Part shown: positions 22,878-33,648 of the stretch, piece after piece
Position numbering within the stretch: the first letter of the stretch is position 1
Layout: every line of letters begins with the position of its first letter
Assembly: GCA_024803745.1 (NCBI GenBank)
Contig: JANJXV010000004.1
Span: 49,485,858-49,549,857, forward strand
Reading direction: 5' to 3'
DNA: 64,000 nucleotides
From: Megascapheus bottae
Lineage: Eukaryota; Chordata; Mammalia; Rodentia; Geomyidae
Program-made: the position numbers and the translations under genes
The notes under the pieces: generated by a model
Told to the model about the DNA's origin: nothing
Databases searched by the model: none
Seen by the model: the letters and a program-made list of their open reading frames with translations, nothing else

Positions 22878-23179
22878 CTCATATATTTTTATTGTAATTA
22901 ATATAAGGGTTACATTATATTCACCAGATAGAAGGTGCATTACTTCACATACATTGATAACCTTTCTCATGTGTTGGTCCTCATTTCCCTCCCCCCATTC
23001 CCGCCCCTCATCTTGTTTTCCTCCCTTCCCTATCTGACTTCAAATAACCAAATACGCATATATACAGCAATAACAGATAACACGGTGAAATACTGTAACA
23101 ATATGAGATACCCAAGGGACAGCAAAATAATGAGTGATTGTTGTCCTTAATGTACTATGTTATCTCTCATCTCTTTTGC
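22878..23179 (-). mobile_element. Young L1 3' end with 5' inversion and perfect 15-bp TSD
   Basis: 22880-23127 is the antisense L1 3' terminus and 3' UTR. 23128-23179 is sense-strand L1 ('gagtgattgttgtccttaat', 'tctctcatctcttttgc'). The two parts abut at the same point of the L1 consensus ('ttttgc'). The flanks are identical: agtacatttcttttt at 22863-22877 and 23180-23194. This is a complete, compact twin-priming product. Confidence 0.92.
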
Positions 23180-23596
23180 AGTACATTTCTTTTTGAGCAG
23201 TGTCACCTTTTACCTCATTTTCTTTCAGTTTTTCCCATGCAATCCCCCTCACCCACAAGTTAAATAGTTCATTTTCAACATAGTGTGTAGTGAGTATCCC
23301 TGCTGCATTTTTTTGTATCACCATTTCTTCATTGCCCTTTACCTTCCCTAAAGGAGATAAACTTACATACAGACAAAAGGTGAGGAAATCAAAACAGCGA
23401 CAAACGTGAGACTAAAAAGCAAAACAACAAGAAAATCTCTTGTTTCCATTTCTTGGAGTTCATTTCCACAAACATAATTTTGCATTATAATATGCACATA
23501 GATATTGAGCCTTTGTGATTCTCTTGTAAGAATATTCTCCTTGGGTCTCACTCTGTGAATGTTGAGACTCCTGTTTATCATAAGTCCAAGTGTAAT

Positions 23597-23791
23597 TTTT
23601 TTTGCTGGTCCTGGGGCTTGAACTCAGGGTCTGAGCACTGTCTTTGGGCTTTCTCAAGGCTAGTGTTCTACCACTTCAACTAAAAGATCATTTTCAGCTT
23701 TTTCTGTGTATGTGGTACTGAAAAGGAATCAAACCCTTGCTGTTCATGCATGGTGGGCAAGCCCTCCACTACTAGGCCAAACTCCCAGCCA
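23597..23791 (-). mobile_element. IDL-Geo SINE, antisense, with TSD
   Basis: 'tttgctggtcctggggcttg' to the antisense left half ending 'actaggccaaactcccagcc'. TSD caagtgtaat at 23587-23596 and 23792-23801. Confidence 0.92.
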
Positions 23792-23910
23792 CAAGTGTAA
23801 TATTTTGTCTTTCACTAGCCAGTGTGTTTATTTGTAGATTTACAGGTACGTTCTAGTTACAACAAATGAGGTAACATTTCATTAATCTTTCTGTCATGAT
23901 AAATGACTGG

Positions 23911-24825
23911 AAATTAGCAAATCTTGAATTGTATCCTTAATTTCAATTGTCTTTTAGATACAATGGAGCTCCATGCTTGTGTGAACACTGAACGATATAT
24001 GATACCTAATGCAAATAGTTACTATTTAAAGATTCAGTTATATAATTATCAATAATGTTCTTACACACTATGGAATCATTTGCAATGTGAGGTATAAACT
24101 AAGACAGAAAGTACCAAAGAGTATTTCCACAAATAGAAATATACACTGTGAAAGAGAACTTGTCCCTCCTCACCGTTTTTAAATTTTTTGTTTGTTTGTT
24201 TTAGGTGAAACTTTAATTTTGGACCCAGGCTTGCTAGGGAGACACTGCTACTTGAACCACTCCCTTTTCCAAAAGGGGTGAATGCTTCCATGCTTGGGAC
24301 TCAAACCTCAGTCTCCCAAGTGGAAGTCTGGGCTATTTGCTGCAGTAGTAGCAAGAATGGCTTTACACATTTAGGGTGGATGGATAGAATTTTAATAGAG
24401 AAGATCAGGAAGGAATTTTAACCTGAAGGAATTATATGGAAAATACCTAGATCTACAATGTAGACATTCTACATTATAGTCAGAATAGCCTACCTTAAAG
24501 AAAAGTACATAAACTAAATGATTTATAAATGACATACCCTCTTTCACTGTTCTGAAAGATAGATGTTTGGGATCAGGGAGCTAGAAGTACAGAGTTAGAA
24601 TGAAAGCATGTTCCTGGACAGAAGACTGCTGACATTAAACCACATCCTCACATAGTAAAAACAGTAAAAGGAGATAGAGCAGGATCTTTGTTCACACAAT
24701 TATTCTCTTCCCAAAAGTTCAATCTCTTCATTCACTGTGCTAGAGGAGAAGGATTTCAACATGTACATTTTAGGAGAAATATGAAGATCAAGTGGGGGCA
24801 CTATTTTAGCTCAATAGTTAAGGAT
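23911..24825. other. Mostly unassigned; possible old antisense B1 at 24175-24340
   Basis: 'cctcagtctcccaagtggaa' at about 24306-24325 recalls the antisense B1/7SL consensus, but the match is short. No gene is seen. The minus-strand frame at 24076-24291 has no domain. Confidence 0.35.
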
Positions 24826-24827
24826 TT

Positions 24828-24956
24828 GAGCAGAGCAGAAATGGTTCATGCCTGTGATCATAACTACTCAGGAGTTTGAGAGCTGAAGATCAATCCAAAG
24901 CCAGCCCAGACAGGAAGCTTCAAGAGACTCTTATCTCTAGCTAACCACAAAACTCG
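24828..24956 (+). mobile_element. B1 left half of a B1-headed SINE
   Basis: 'ggttcatgcctgtgatcata', 'actactcaggagtttgagag', then 'gactcttatctctagctaac'. The right module is missing. Confidence 0.75.
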
Positions 24957-25009
24957 TTTTCCCTGTAAGTACATGATATTCCTTCTTTTTCGTATGTAAG
25001 AATGTGTGT

Positions 25010-26597
25010 TTTGAAGAGGCTGTCTTTCTTCCATTCTATTTTTTTGGCTCTCTTTCAAAGATTAGGTGGCCATAGGTCTGTGGTTTAATATCTGGGTCCT
25101 CAGTTCTATTCCATTGGTCTTTAGGCCTGTTCTTGTGCCAGTACCAAGCTGTTTTGAGAATTATAGCCATGTAGAAAACTAAAGTTGGATCCTTCTTTGT
25201 CACCTTGCACTAGAATTAACTCCAAATGGATCAAACACCTGGAGGTAAAAGCTGACACACTGAAAACTTTACAAGAAGGAATAGGAGATACACTAGGTCT
25301 CCTTGGCACAGGTCGAAACTTCCTTAAAAAGGACCAAGAATCACAACAAATCAGAGAAAGGCTGGATAAGTGGGACTGCATTAAACTGCAGAGCTTTTGT
25401 ATGGCAAAGGACATAGCTAGTAAATTAATTAGGAAGCCTACAGAGTGGGAGAAGATCTTCACCAACCAAACAACAGACAAAGGCCTCATATCTAAAATAC
25501 ATCAACAACTCAAAAAATTGAATTACTCCAAAACTAATCTCCAAAGTAACAACCATCCCATTAAAAAATGGGCCAAAGACCTAAAGAGAGTCTTCTCTGA
25601 AGAAGAAACAAAAATGGCCTATAGACACATGAAGAAATGCTCCACATCTCTGGTCATAAAAGAAATGCAAATCAAAACAACTCTAAGATTCCACCTCACT
25701 CCAGTTAGAATGGCCAGGATCAGGAAAACGAATAATAACAGATGCTGGAGGGGATGTGGTCAGGAGGGATCACTACTACACTGTTGGTAGGAGTGCAAAC
25801 TCATTCAACCACTATGGAAAGCAGTATGGCAGTGCCTCAAAAGGCTAAACATAGAACTCCCCTATGACCCAGCAATTCCACTACTTGGCATTTACCCAAC
25901 CATCCAGAATCTAAATCCACTAGCACAACAATGTTCATTGCAGCATTATTCACCACAGCAAAGATATGGAACCAACGTAGATGTCCCTCAGTTGATGAAT
26001 GGATCAACAAGATGTGGTATTTGGACACAATGGAATTCTATGCTGCTGTCAGAAAGAATGACATCGACCCATTTGTTAGGAAATGGAAAGACGTAGAAAA
26101 GATCATATTAAGTGAAGTAAGCCAGACTCAAAGGAACTTAGGCTCAGTGGTTTCCCTCATTTGTCATAATCAGTAGAAACCTTGGGCTCTACTAGCAGAG
26201 ATCTGCAATAGAGCAAAACCTTGATACATAAGGCCATATAGTATGAAGCTAATTGAAAGGACCTCCAGGATATTGAAACAAAAGCCATATAACAAATGAT
26301 TGTTGTCCTTAATGTACTATGTTATCCCTCATCTCCTTTGCTGTCCCTTGGGTATCTCATATTGTTACAGTATCTCACTTTGTTATCTGAGATATTGAAT
26401 TTATTTGTATTTGGTTATCTGAAACTTGATAGGGAAGGGGGGACAACCAATACGGGGAGTGGGTGGTGGGTGGGGGGAGGGTAATGGGTACCAAGACATG
26501 TGAAAGGGTATCAATGTATGTGAATTAATGCACCTTCTATCTGGCAAATACCATGTAACCCTTTTGTTAATTACAATATATATATATATATATATAA
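25010..26597 (+). mobile_element. Young L1 with 5' inversion: ORF2 C-terminus and 3' UTR
   Basis: 25010-25170 is antisense ORF2 ('ccattctatttttttggctc', 'gtaccaagctgttttgagaa'). 25173 onward is sense ORF2 and 3' UTR ending in a TA-rich tail. A 201-codon frame (25185-25790) reads INSKWIKHLEVKADTLKTLQ through LTPVRMARI into the Cys-rich C-terminal motif (CX3CX7HX4C, first Cys at codon 187), where TGG has become TAG. A second frame (25931-26176) carries FIAALFTTAKIWNQRRCPSV and ends LICHNQ. TSD aagaatgtgtgt at 24998-25009 and 26598-26609. Dead on arrival. Confidence 0.93.
26461..26481 (+). other. G-quadruplex-capable tract in L1 3' UTR
   Basis: Four or more G3 runs separated by 1-4 bases lie within the G-rich block of the L1 3' UTR. 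Equivalent blocks occur at about 27065-27082, 36805-36825, 40375-40395 and 41365-41385, and as C-runs in antisense copies at about 21210-21224, 33765-33790 and 46895-46925. Confidence 0.7.
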
Positions 26598-26666
26598 AAG
26601 AATGTGTGTGTTTTTTTTTTTTATCTTGAACACACAAAATACATGACTTGAAGTTTCTAACTTCAG

Positions 26667-27302
26667 GCCAGGAGTATGGTGGCCTAGTGGTAGAGTGCTT
26701 GCCTAGCATGCACAAAGACCTAGGTTCAGTACCACACACATAGAAAAAAAGCCAGAAGTGTTTCCCTCATTTGTCACAATCAGCAGAAACCTTGGACTCT
26801 CCTAGCAGAGATTTACAATAGAGCAAAACCTAGATACATAAGGCCATATAGTATGACACTAAATGAAAGGACCTTCAGGATATAGAAACAAAAGTCATAT
26901 AATGACTGATTCTTGTCCTTAATGTACTGTGTTATCTCTCATTGCTTTTGCTGTCCCTTGGTTACCTCATATTGTTACAGCATTTCACCTTGTTATCTGA
27001 TATATTGGATATATGTTTATCTGGTTATTTGAAATAGGATAGGGAAGGGGGAAAAACAAGATGAGAGGCAGGGGTGGGGGGAGGGAAATGGAGACCAAAA
27101 TATGAGAAAGACTATCAATGTTTGTGAAGTAATGTACCTTCTATCTGGTGAATATAATGTAACCCTTCTATTAATTATAATAAAAATTATATTTAATAAA
27201 AAAGAGAAAAGAAAAAAGCCAGAAGTGGTGCTGTGGCTCAAGTGGTAGGGCTCTAGCCTTGAGAAAGTCCAAGGACTGTGTTCAAGCCAGGACTGGCAAA
27301 AA
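26667..27302 (+). mobile_element. IDL-Geo SINE split by an L1 tail
   Basis: Left half at 26667-26760 ('ggtggcctagtggtagagtg') and right module at 27218-27302 ('gtgctgtggctcaagtggta', 'gccaggactggc'). The break falls at 'gccagaagtg', exactly where the inserted L1 duplicated its target. Confidence 0.92.
26761..27210 (+). mobile_element. Young L1 3' end inserted in a SINE
   Basis: It starts at the last codons of ORF2 ('tttccctcatttgtcacaat') and includes the whole 3' UTR to 'cttctattaattataataaa'. The duplication is the SINE linker, gaaaaaaagccagaagtg at 26743-26760 and gaaaaaagccagaagtg at 27211-27227 (one A difference). Confidence 0.92.
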
Positions 27303-27304
27303 AT

Positions 27305-28268
27305 ATATAAATAAAAATTGTTACTTCACTTTTCCAACTTTGCTTATGCTTTTTTTCAACTTATTTTTTTTTCCCCAAAGTTAGCTTCTAAGCTATCTAT
27401 CTCATGTTCTAGGCTTTTCTTTCTCATGGAGTAGTTTATTGTCTTCCCTTATTTTTTTCTTTTTGTCTTAATTCTCTCATTCTTGAATTAGTTCTACTAT
27501 AAAATGAATATTCTCCTCTTTACCTAAAACACAAAATATTGTACAGACAAGTATGGGAACAGGATACAATGATTTTATATTATGTAATTACTAGGTAAAT
27601 GGTCATGGAGGTACAACTTTACTTTCTTTATACAAAAAAGCATTTGTTAATAGGATGTGCATTCTATTTTTAAGGTAAGAGTAAAAAACTCTAACGTGAA
27701 GGATTCCTAGAACAGAAGAAGGCATAAACCGAGTGCTGACATTTCAGTGTCCTTAATTTTTGTTGTTCTTACAAGATTCAGTAACCTCTTCTCACATCCT
27801 GTCTTCCCTTAATCTGTCTTGACAATTCTCTTGATTATTTACTGCTTGCTTTTAATTATTTTTCAGCCTCTTTTATTTTTACTGCTATAATAATAATTAT
27901 TATTGGTGGTATTGCTATTTATAACTTTGCTCAGTTTTTAGACACAAATATACAATATTTTCTTTTGCTCATTATTTCTTTTCTTAATTTAGATATTAAA
28001 CTATTACTTCTACATTATTTTCTACCAAATTTAAAGCTTTAATTTTAGGAGTATTTCTCATTTATTTGAATTAATATTACTATAGGGATAACTCCTCACA
28101 AATAATAGCACATTGTACACTTTTCTGTTTCTCCCTATCCCATTATCTTTTTATCTGACCTAGGAGTTATAATTATTATAATCTTGTTTCCATATCTCCA
28201 TTTTGTGAAGAACAAATAATGGTTATTACAGATCTCTTGCATGGAAACAGGCCATTAAAGACAAGATT
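27305..28268. other. Unassigned AT-rich, pyrimidine-rich stretch
   Basis: No gene or repeat family recognised. It is T-rich with several near-homopolymer runs. Confidence 0.4.
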
Positions 28269-28270
28269 AG

Positions 28271-28455
28271 CTGCCAGGAGTTTGGCCTAGTGGTAGAGTG
28301 CTTGCCTAGCCCTGGGTTCAATTCCTTGGTTTCCACATAAATAAAAAAAACCAGAAGTTGTGCTATGGCTCAAGTGGTAGAGCTCTAGCCTTAAGAAAGC
28401 CCAAGGACAATACCCAGGACTGAGTTCAATCCCTAGGACTGGCAAAAAAAAAAAA
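28271..28455 (+). mobile_element. IDL-Geo SINE with internal deletion
   Basis: The left half lacks about 13 bp of the usual 'catgcatgaagac' segment between 'gcctagc' and 'cctgggttcaattcc'. The right module is complete, ending 'taggactggc' plus an A-run. Confidence 0.88.
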
Positions 28456-30288
28456 GAGAGAGAAGATTAAGTTTAGGATCTTGTCAATTTTCCAGGTGGC
28501 TGCAATGTAATAATAAGGCTTAGAGTATGACAATAAGTGATAATATACTATGATAGCATCACAGATTGGAGTAATACGTTCTATAACATAGAAAAGTGTT
28601 GATTATCAACACCATTTGAATACATCTAGAAGTTGTAAAGGACAAAGAAATGAAATTTCACTTAGATCATCAAAAAGAAACCTAATGTTGCTAAAGACTG
28701 GACTGCTGCCATAAAATGCAGTTTCTTTATCTGGCATAGGAAATAAAAATAATAAACCTAGATGTTCTAGAGTTCTTTGTTTTTGCTCATTGGCTAGTGC
28801 TGTACCTATATGAAGTATGGCAGATTCATAGAAACACAAGTTGCATAGTTTCCCCATTCCTGCTTGATAGGATGTACCTATAAATCTATACACAAGCACA
28901 GAGACGGTACACAAAGTGATTAATAAACTCTATGAAATGCTCAAATAACATAATATTTTAGAAAGAGTAGGTCAAAGCCCAACAAAATCATCACCAGGAA
29001 ATGTATACAGGGGAGGTAAAAGAAGAAGGATAGAGGAATGAAGTGGGGGAAATGTATTGAAAAATTTCTTGTACACACCACAACATAAAGAAAAATATGG
29101 GAAGGGGTAGACCAAAATGGGTGGGAATGTTAAAGGGATGGCACTGATTAAGGTGCCAAGTATGCTTCACCACACTATTATCATTAAAGCTATTAGCACA
29201 TTCATCAATTAATGCCACCATTATATATATATGTATATATATGAACTCCTTTCATTATTTTCCTACAACATTCCACATGATGTCTACTAATATTTTTATG
29301 CATTAAGTATGTATAGCTAAGTCTTTACAACTGGAATTTTACAGATATTAACAGACAAATAAATAAATGAGTAAACTAACAACTAATGCTTAAGTAACAC
29401 AGGTAATTAAAATAACTGAGACAAAAGATGGAGGTTTAGAAAACTGTAGAATGATAGATTTTAAATTATAAATCATTAATTTAAATATATAGAAGAATAT
29501 CATGTTTATTAAAATGAAACCTTTCTTCATAATGATAAAAACACTTATACAGCAATTGTTTAAATTTTTGAGTTAGAATATAATTGTGCTTAATCAAAAT
29601 GAATGAAATGTCATGAATCTAGAAGCAGTCCTTCAATTTTAAAATTTTAATTCATAGAGCATTTATATGGATTATTCATATCAAGTACCAAGTTATCATC
29701 TGGAAGTGTACGTTCTCTGGAAATCATCCAATTCTTTCAATCTTCCTCTCCACCAATTATGCTAGATGAAATTAGGGCAAGGCTATAGTTAACAATATGT
29801 TGCCAACTGAAGTTGCTTCATTTTATGATTGAAATATTCAACTAACAAAAATCAAAGAATGCCCCATCATTTTTCTAAACTGTGTAACTATGATCTGGAT
29901 GAATAGTTTCTATTTCAAAAAAGCACTTTACTTTTCTCAGTTGTCATAAAAACAGTGAAGAAACACAAATCCCTTTCCAACCTTGAGCTTCTTAAAAGTA
30001 AATAACACCAGAAAAGATTAGTGTTTGGTTTTCTCTTCCCCAGATTGAAAACAAAGTTACAGTTGATCTCACTCTGGAGCCTAGTTAATTGAGCAAAGTA
30101 CTCAGACCATCCACAGTAGAGAGAATCTTTGACTATTACTGCTTAAGTCACAGAGAATTCCTTCACTAATAATTGGCATAATATAAAGAATAATGTGCAT
30201 AGTGTTACATTCTTTGAATAGTTTAACACCCCAGATTATTAAGTAAGAAACAATCAAGGATCATGGGAAATGAACTACCTACATTGCT
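28456..30288. other. Unassigned stretch; possible old L1 3' UTR near 29000-29210
   Basis: 29010-29150 is purine-rich ('gggaaggggtagaccaaaat'), which would suit an L1 3' UTR, but it does not match the other copies here. Otherwise there is no repeat or gene. The 102-codon minus-strand frame at 28606-28914 has no domain. Confidence 0.35.
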
Positions 30289-30289
30289 C

Positions 30290-30372
30290 CTTCCTTCCTT
30301 CCTTCCTTCCTTCCTTCCTTCCTTCCTTCCTTCCTTCCTTCCTTCCTTCCTTCCTTCTTTCCTTCTTTTCCT
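30290..30372. repeat. (TTCC)n microsatellite
   Basis: About 17 near-perfect TTCC units followed by imperfect ones. It abuts the tail side of an antisense SINE and probably grew from that tail. Confidence 0.96.
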
Positions 30373-30375
30373 TTT

Positions 30376-30563
30376 TTATTCCAGTCCTGGGGCTTAAACT
30401 TAGGGCCTGAGCACTGTCCATGGGCTTTGTTAAGTCTAGAACTCTACCACTTGATCCACAGCATCATTTCTGCCATTTTCTTTGTATGTGATACTGAGGA
30501 ATCGAACCTGGTACTTCATGTATGTTAGGCAAGCCCTCTACCACTAGACCGACCTCATAGTCC
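30376..30563 (-). mobile_element. IDL-Geo SINE, antisense
   Basis: 'ttccagtcctggggcttaaa', 'ctctaccacttgatccacag', 'gaggaatcgaacctggtact' and 'ttaggcaagccctctaccac' in order. Confidence 0.88.
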
Positions 30564-30584
30564 CTCCTTCTTTTTATTTTAATT

Positions 30585-30690
30585 TATTTTATTTTTTATT
30601 GTAAGGGTAATGTATAGAGGGGTTACAGTTCATTTGCCAGGTAGTTGCCACATTACTTATCACACTTCTCATGTTAACATCTTTTCCAAT
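30585..30690 (-). mobile_element. L1 3' terminus, antisense, old
   Basis: 'attgtaagggtaatgtatag' and 'aggggttacagtt' match the terminus at 19850-19885. Confidence 0.55.
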
Positions 30691-31044
30691 CATATTACAC
30701 TTAGAAACTTCCAATCTTTTCTTTTTCTGTTCTTTTTTAAATAAAATATTACTGTTTTCATTTTCTGCAATAAAATTTAAAGTTCATTTCTTAGAAAAAG
30801 AAATGCATTTTCCATATAAATAATTTGATAAAAATTGTTTCTAAGATTCTATAATATTTTATATCCCCCAAATTACAATTCTCATATCAGCAATATGACA
30901 TTCAATGTGAAGAGGAAAGACAACATTAAATTAAAAAATGCCTAAATAGAATAAAAAAATCTGACCAATAAATACTTTGTTAAAATTTTCATCATGAAAT
31001 TGTCCATGTAAGGAAAAAAATAGCAAATATGAACCTGGCTATTT

Positions 31045-31145
31045 TTCTCTAATTTCCCCCTCTTTCCCCTTCTTCTCTTTTCTAGTCCCTTCTCTCTGTC
31101 TCAACCTTCCTCCCTCCCTCCCTCACTTTCTCCTTCCTTCCATTT
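31045..31145. repeat. Polypyrimidine tract
   Basis: C/T-rich with (CCCT)n near 31110-31124. Confidence 0.8.
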
Positions 31146-31199
31146 CATCCCCATCTTGGTATTTATTTCTAGTTTATGCAGTTTTGCTTTGTAATGTGA

Positions 31200-33465
31200 A
31201 AAATTGTCTTTAATATAAGAAACTTCTTCCCACAAACAAATCAATAAAAGGCCTCTATATTGTTCTCCAATACCTCTATCTGAAATGTGTAACTACAGGT
31301 AGTTTCATGCCAATGCGTTATGCATTGTTTAAGGTGGCTTTGATTGATAAAGTGCCTGATGTTGCAAAACTGACCTTGTAAATGCTCTAGTTGTTCCCTT
31401 CCACTGTTTTGGTGAGGCAGAATTCCTTTTCTAAAGTTATAAATATGGCAAGACATTGAACAGGTACCAAGGAAGAATGATGGTAGCTTGGGACTTGTAG
31501 TGCCCTTGACCAGAGAAGAATTACACCTCATGTGATTCAAGGTCACACTGGGATTTTCATCCAGACTTGACTGCCTGGAACTGAGGAACACAGGCTGATA
31601 GGCAAGAAGGGTGGGTATTGCTGGTGTGCCTCAGGGACTGTGGTGAGCTTATTTGAACATTTGGTAGACTGGCCAGGATAGATTACACAATGACAAACAG
31701 GCAGAAACAGAAACTTTATCTGTTCTTTTTGGTTAGTATGTTGAAGGTTTAGCCATTTGGTGTTCTCCAGTTGCCAACAGTCAAAAATAAAATAAAAATT
31801 ATATCTTAATTTCAGATATCACATTCCACTATTGCTAATCATATGCTAAGGAATTAAGATGATGGATTTCCACCAAGCCAAAAGTACAACAGAGAATTCT
31901 GCAATTCAGAAGCTCAGCAGAGTAACCTATATTTTACACAAGCATGGAAAGCTAACATTTCCTAGGATACAAAGCTGCATATGCCTGATGGGTATTTGCT
32001 GGATTCCTTTCATCCCAATTAATTCTAAGTATGATAAAACTTTTTAATTTTCAAAGAATTACTTTTACACTGTTCTTTGCATAAAGTTATTTTAAACTCA
32101 AAATAAGTGAGTCAAAAACATTGAAAAAAAGAGTGGTCTTACTGTTTTGAAAAGACTAACTATCAAAATGATCATTTTGTTCACTTTTTCCTTCTTCAGC
32201 TAGAAAATTAACCCGGGATTTTAGTAAGTTTCCATCAATCAAATTAGCATTTTAAATAGATTATTTAAATGGAAAGCATCATTTTTGTTGTTTCAAAAAG
32301 ACGACTTAGATGTACCTCTAGTGATTTGGGGTTCATTTCAAGTTCTTTGTTCTTTCTCTTCCCAAAACATATGCTAATAGGTTCCCAGAAATATTATAAA
32401 GATAAACTAAAAAAGTACTTTGCATAAATGGAATGGTATATAAATGCAAATTAATAGCACTAATGTATGTTACAATTATATATGGAATATTTCAGTGTGA
32501 AGCAGTCTTAAGTTAGGATATATCCCCTGGGGAAGATAAGAATGAAAGAGTTCACAAAAGGACACTTAAGATGTGTAAAGTAGAATGAAACTTAGGCAGA
32601 TAGAAAAGGAAAGTAGGAAAGCTAAGATTATTTAGCCTGCAAATGTGAGGAGATAGGGTGAATATAATTGAGTCATTTAAGATTGTGAAGTGTAGAGTAA
32701 AAATTGATAAGATCCTTTTTTATATGCTATTCCTTAATACAAGAAGGAGCTATCACTCAAAACTAATGGAAGGTTAATTTAAAAGGAACAAAAGGAAATA
32801 CTTAATCTTCACATAGTGTAAAGTCAAACCACATAATTCAATACTTTAGGAGATTATAGATTAAAATACAGAAGCTATGTTTGAAAAATAGGGAAAAATG
32901 TATATATTAGAGCCAACCCAATTTTCCACATTAAATGAAGGAAGTCAACACAAAAGTTTGACACAAAAAGGCAATGATAATCAGTATTAGCAATATGGCT
33001 ACATTTTCATGTAGGACAGAATGAGAGACTGACCAAGGAGACATGAATTTTCAGCCATTTTTAGTCATTAGTAGTTCATTTTCAAGAAATAAGGTAGTGA
33101 ATATATAGATGTTACCATGCCTCAGCATTAACAGAATTTATATACTGCCCATATTCTTTTTCCCTATAAATAAACTGGGTTCCCTTTATTAATTTATAGT
33201 CTCATGTATAAATACATAACTTATGCTGCCAATAATTTACTGGAGGCACTGATTTAAAAAACAATTATCACTCATCAAAGCTTAAATTATGAGAATATAT
33301 TCAAGGACTAAAAATCAGATCTTAACATATTAAATATTTGGAGCTATTTTAATTATAAATCTTAAAAATTCATCAAGTCCAATATGAATATTTTGGGGAA
33401 AAGCATTTCAAGTATCCAATAAATTTTATAGGACATAACTTTATAAAAATACTTTGAAGATATTA
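31200..33465. other. Unassigned DNA, no repeats recognised
   Basis: 31,240-31,720 is the least AT-rich part and holds a 116-codon minus-strand frame (31241-31591). I do not recognise its translation, and it has no signal peptide, membrane segment or known motif. 32.0-33.4 kb is AT-rich without features. Confidence 0.4.
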
Positions 33466-33467
33466 CT

Positions 33468-33516
33468 TTGGCACTGGTGGCTTACACCTTTAATCTTAGA
33501 TAATCAGTAAGTAGTT
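33468..33516 (+). mobile_element. B1 fragment
   Basis: 'ggcactggtggcttacacct' followed by 'ttaatcttaga' is the 5' end of a B1-headed SINE. Only about 50 bp. Confidence 0.5.
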
Positions 33517-33648
33517 TATATGTGACTAGTATCATTTTAAATCTCTTTATATTTTTGTAGTATATTGTTTTCAAGATAGAAAATATCAGTCTTGTAGGAA
33601 ATATGGTAGAAATATAGCTATATATATTTCATTTACAGAAATTTTCTT

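Larger units (their letters stand above)
22805..23910 (-). mobile_element. Old L1 3' region, antisense, host of two insertions
   Basis: 22805-22877 ('ttattgtaaaggtgatatac' and onward) parallels 19845-19910. The element resumes at 23180-23596 and again at 23802-23910 ('agccagtgtgtttatttgta' parallels 20505-20530). A young inverted L1 (22878-23179) and an IDL-Geo SINE (23597-23791) interrupt it. Confidence 0.6.

Noticed and set aside
25185..25790. A 201-codon open frame that might be a gene
   Set aside because: It is the C-terminal part of L1 ORF2 in a truncated, 5'-inverted copy with a stop in the Cys-rich motif.
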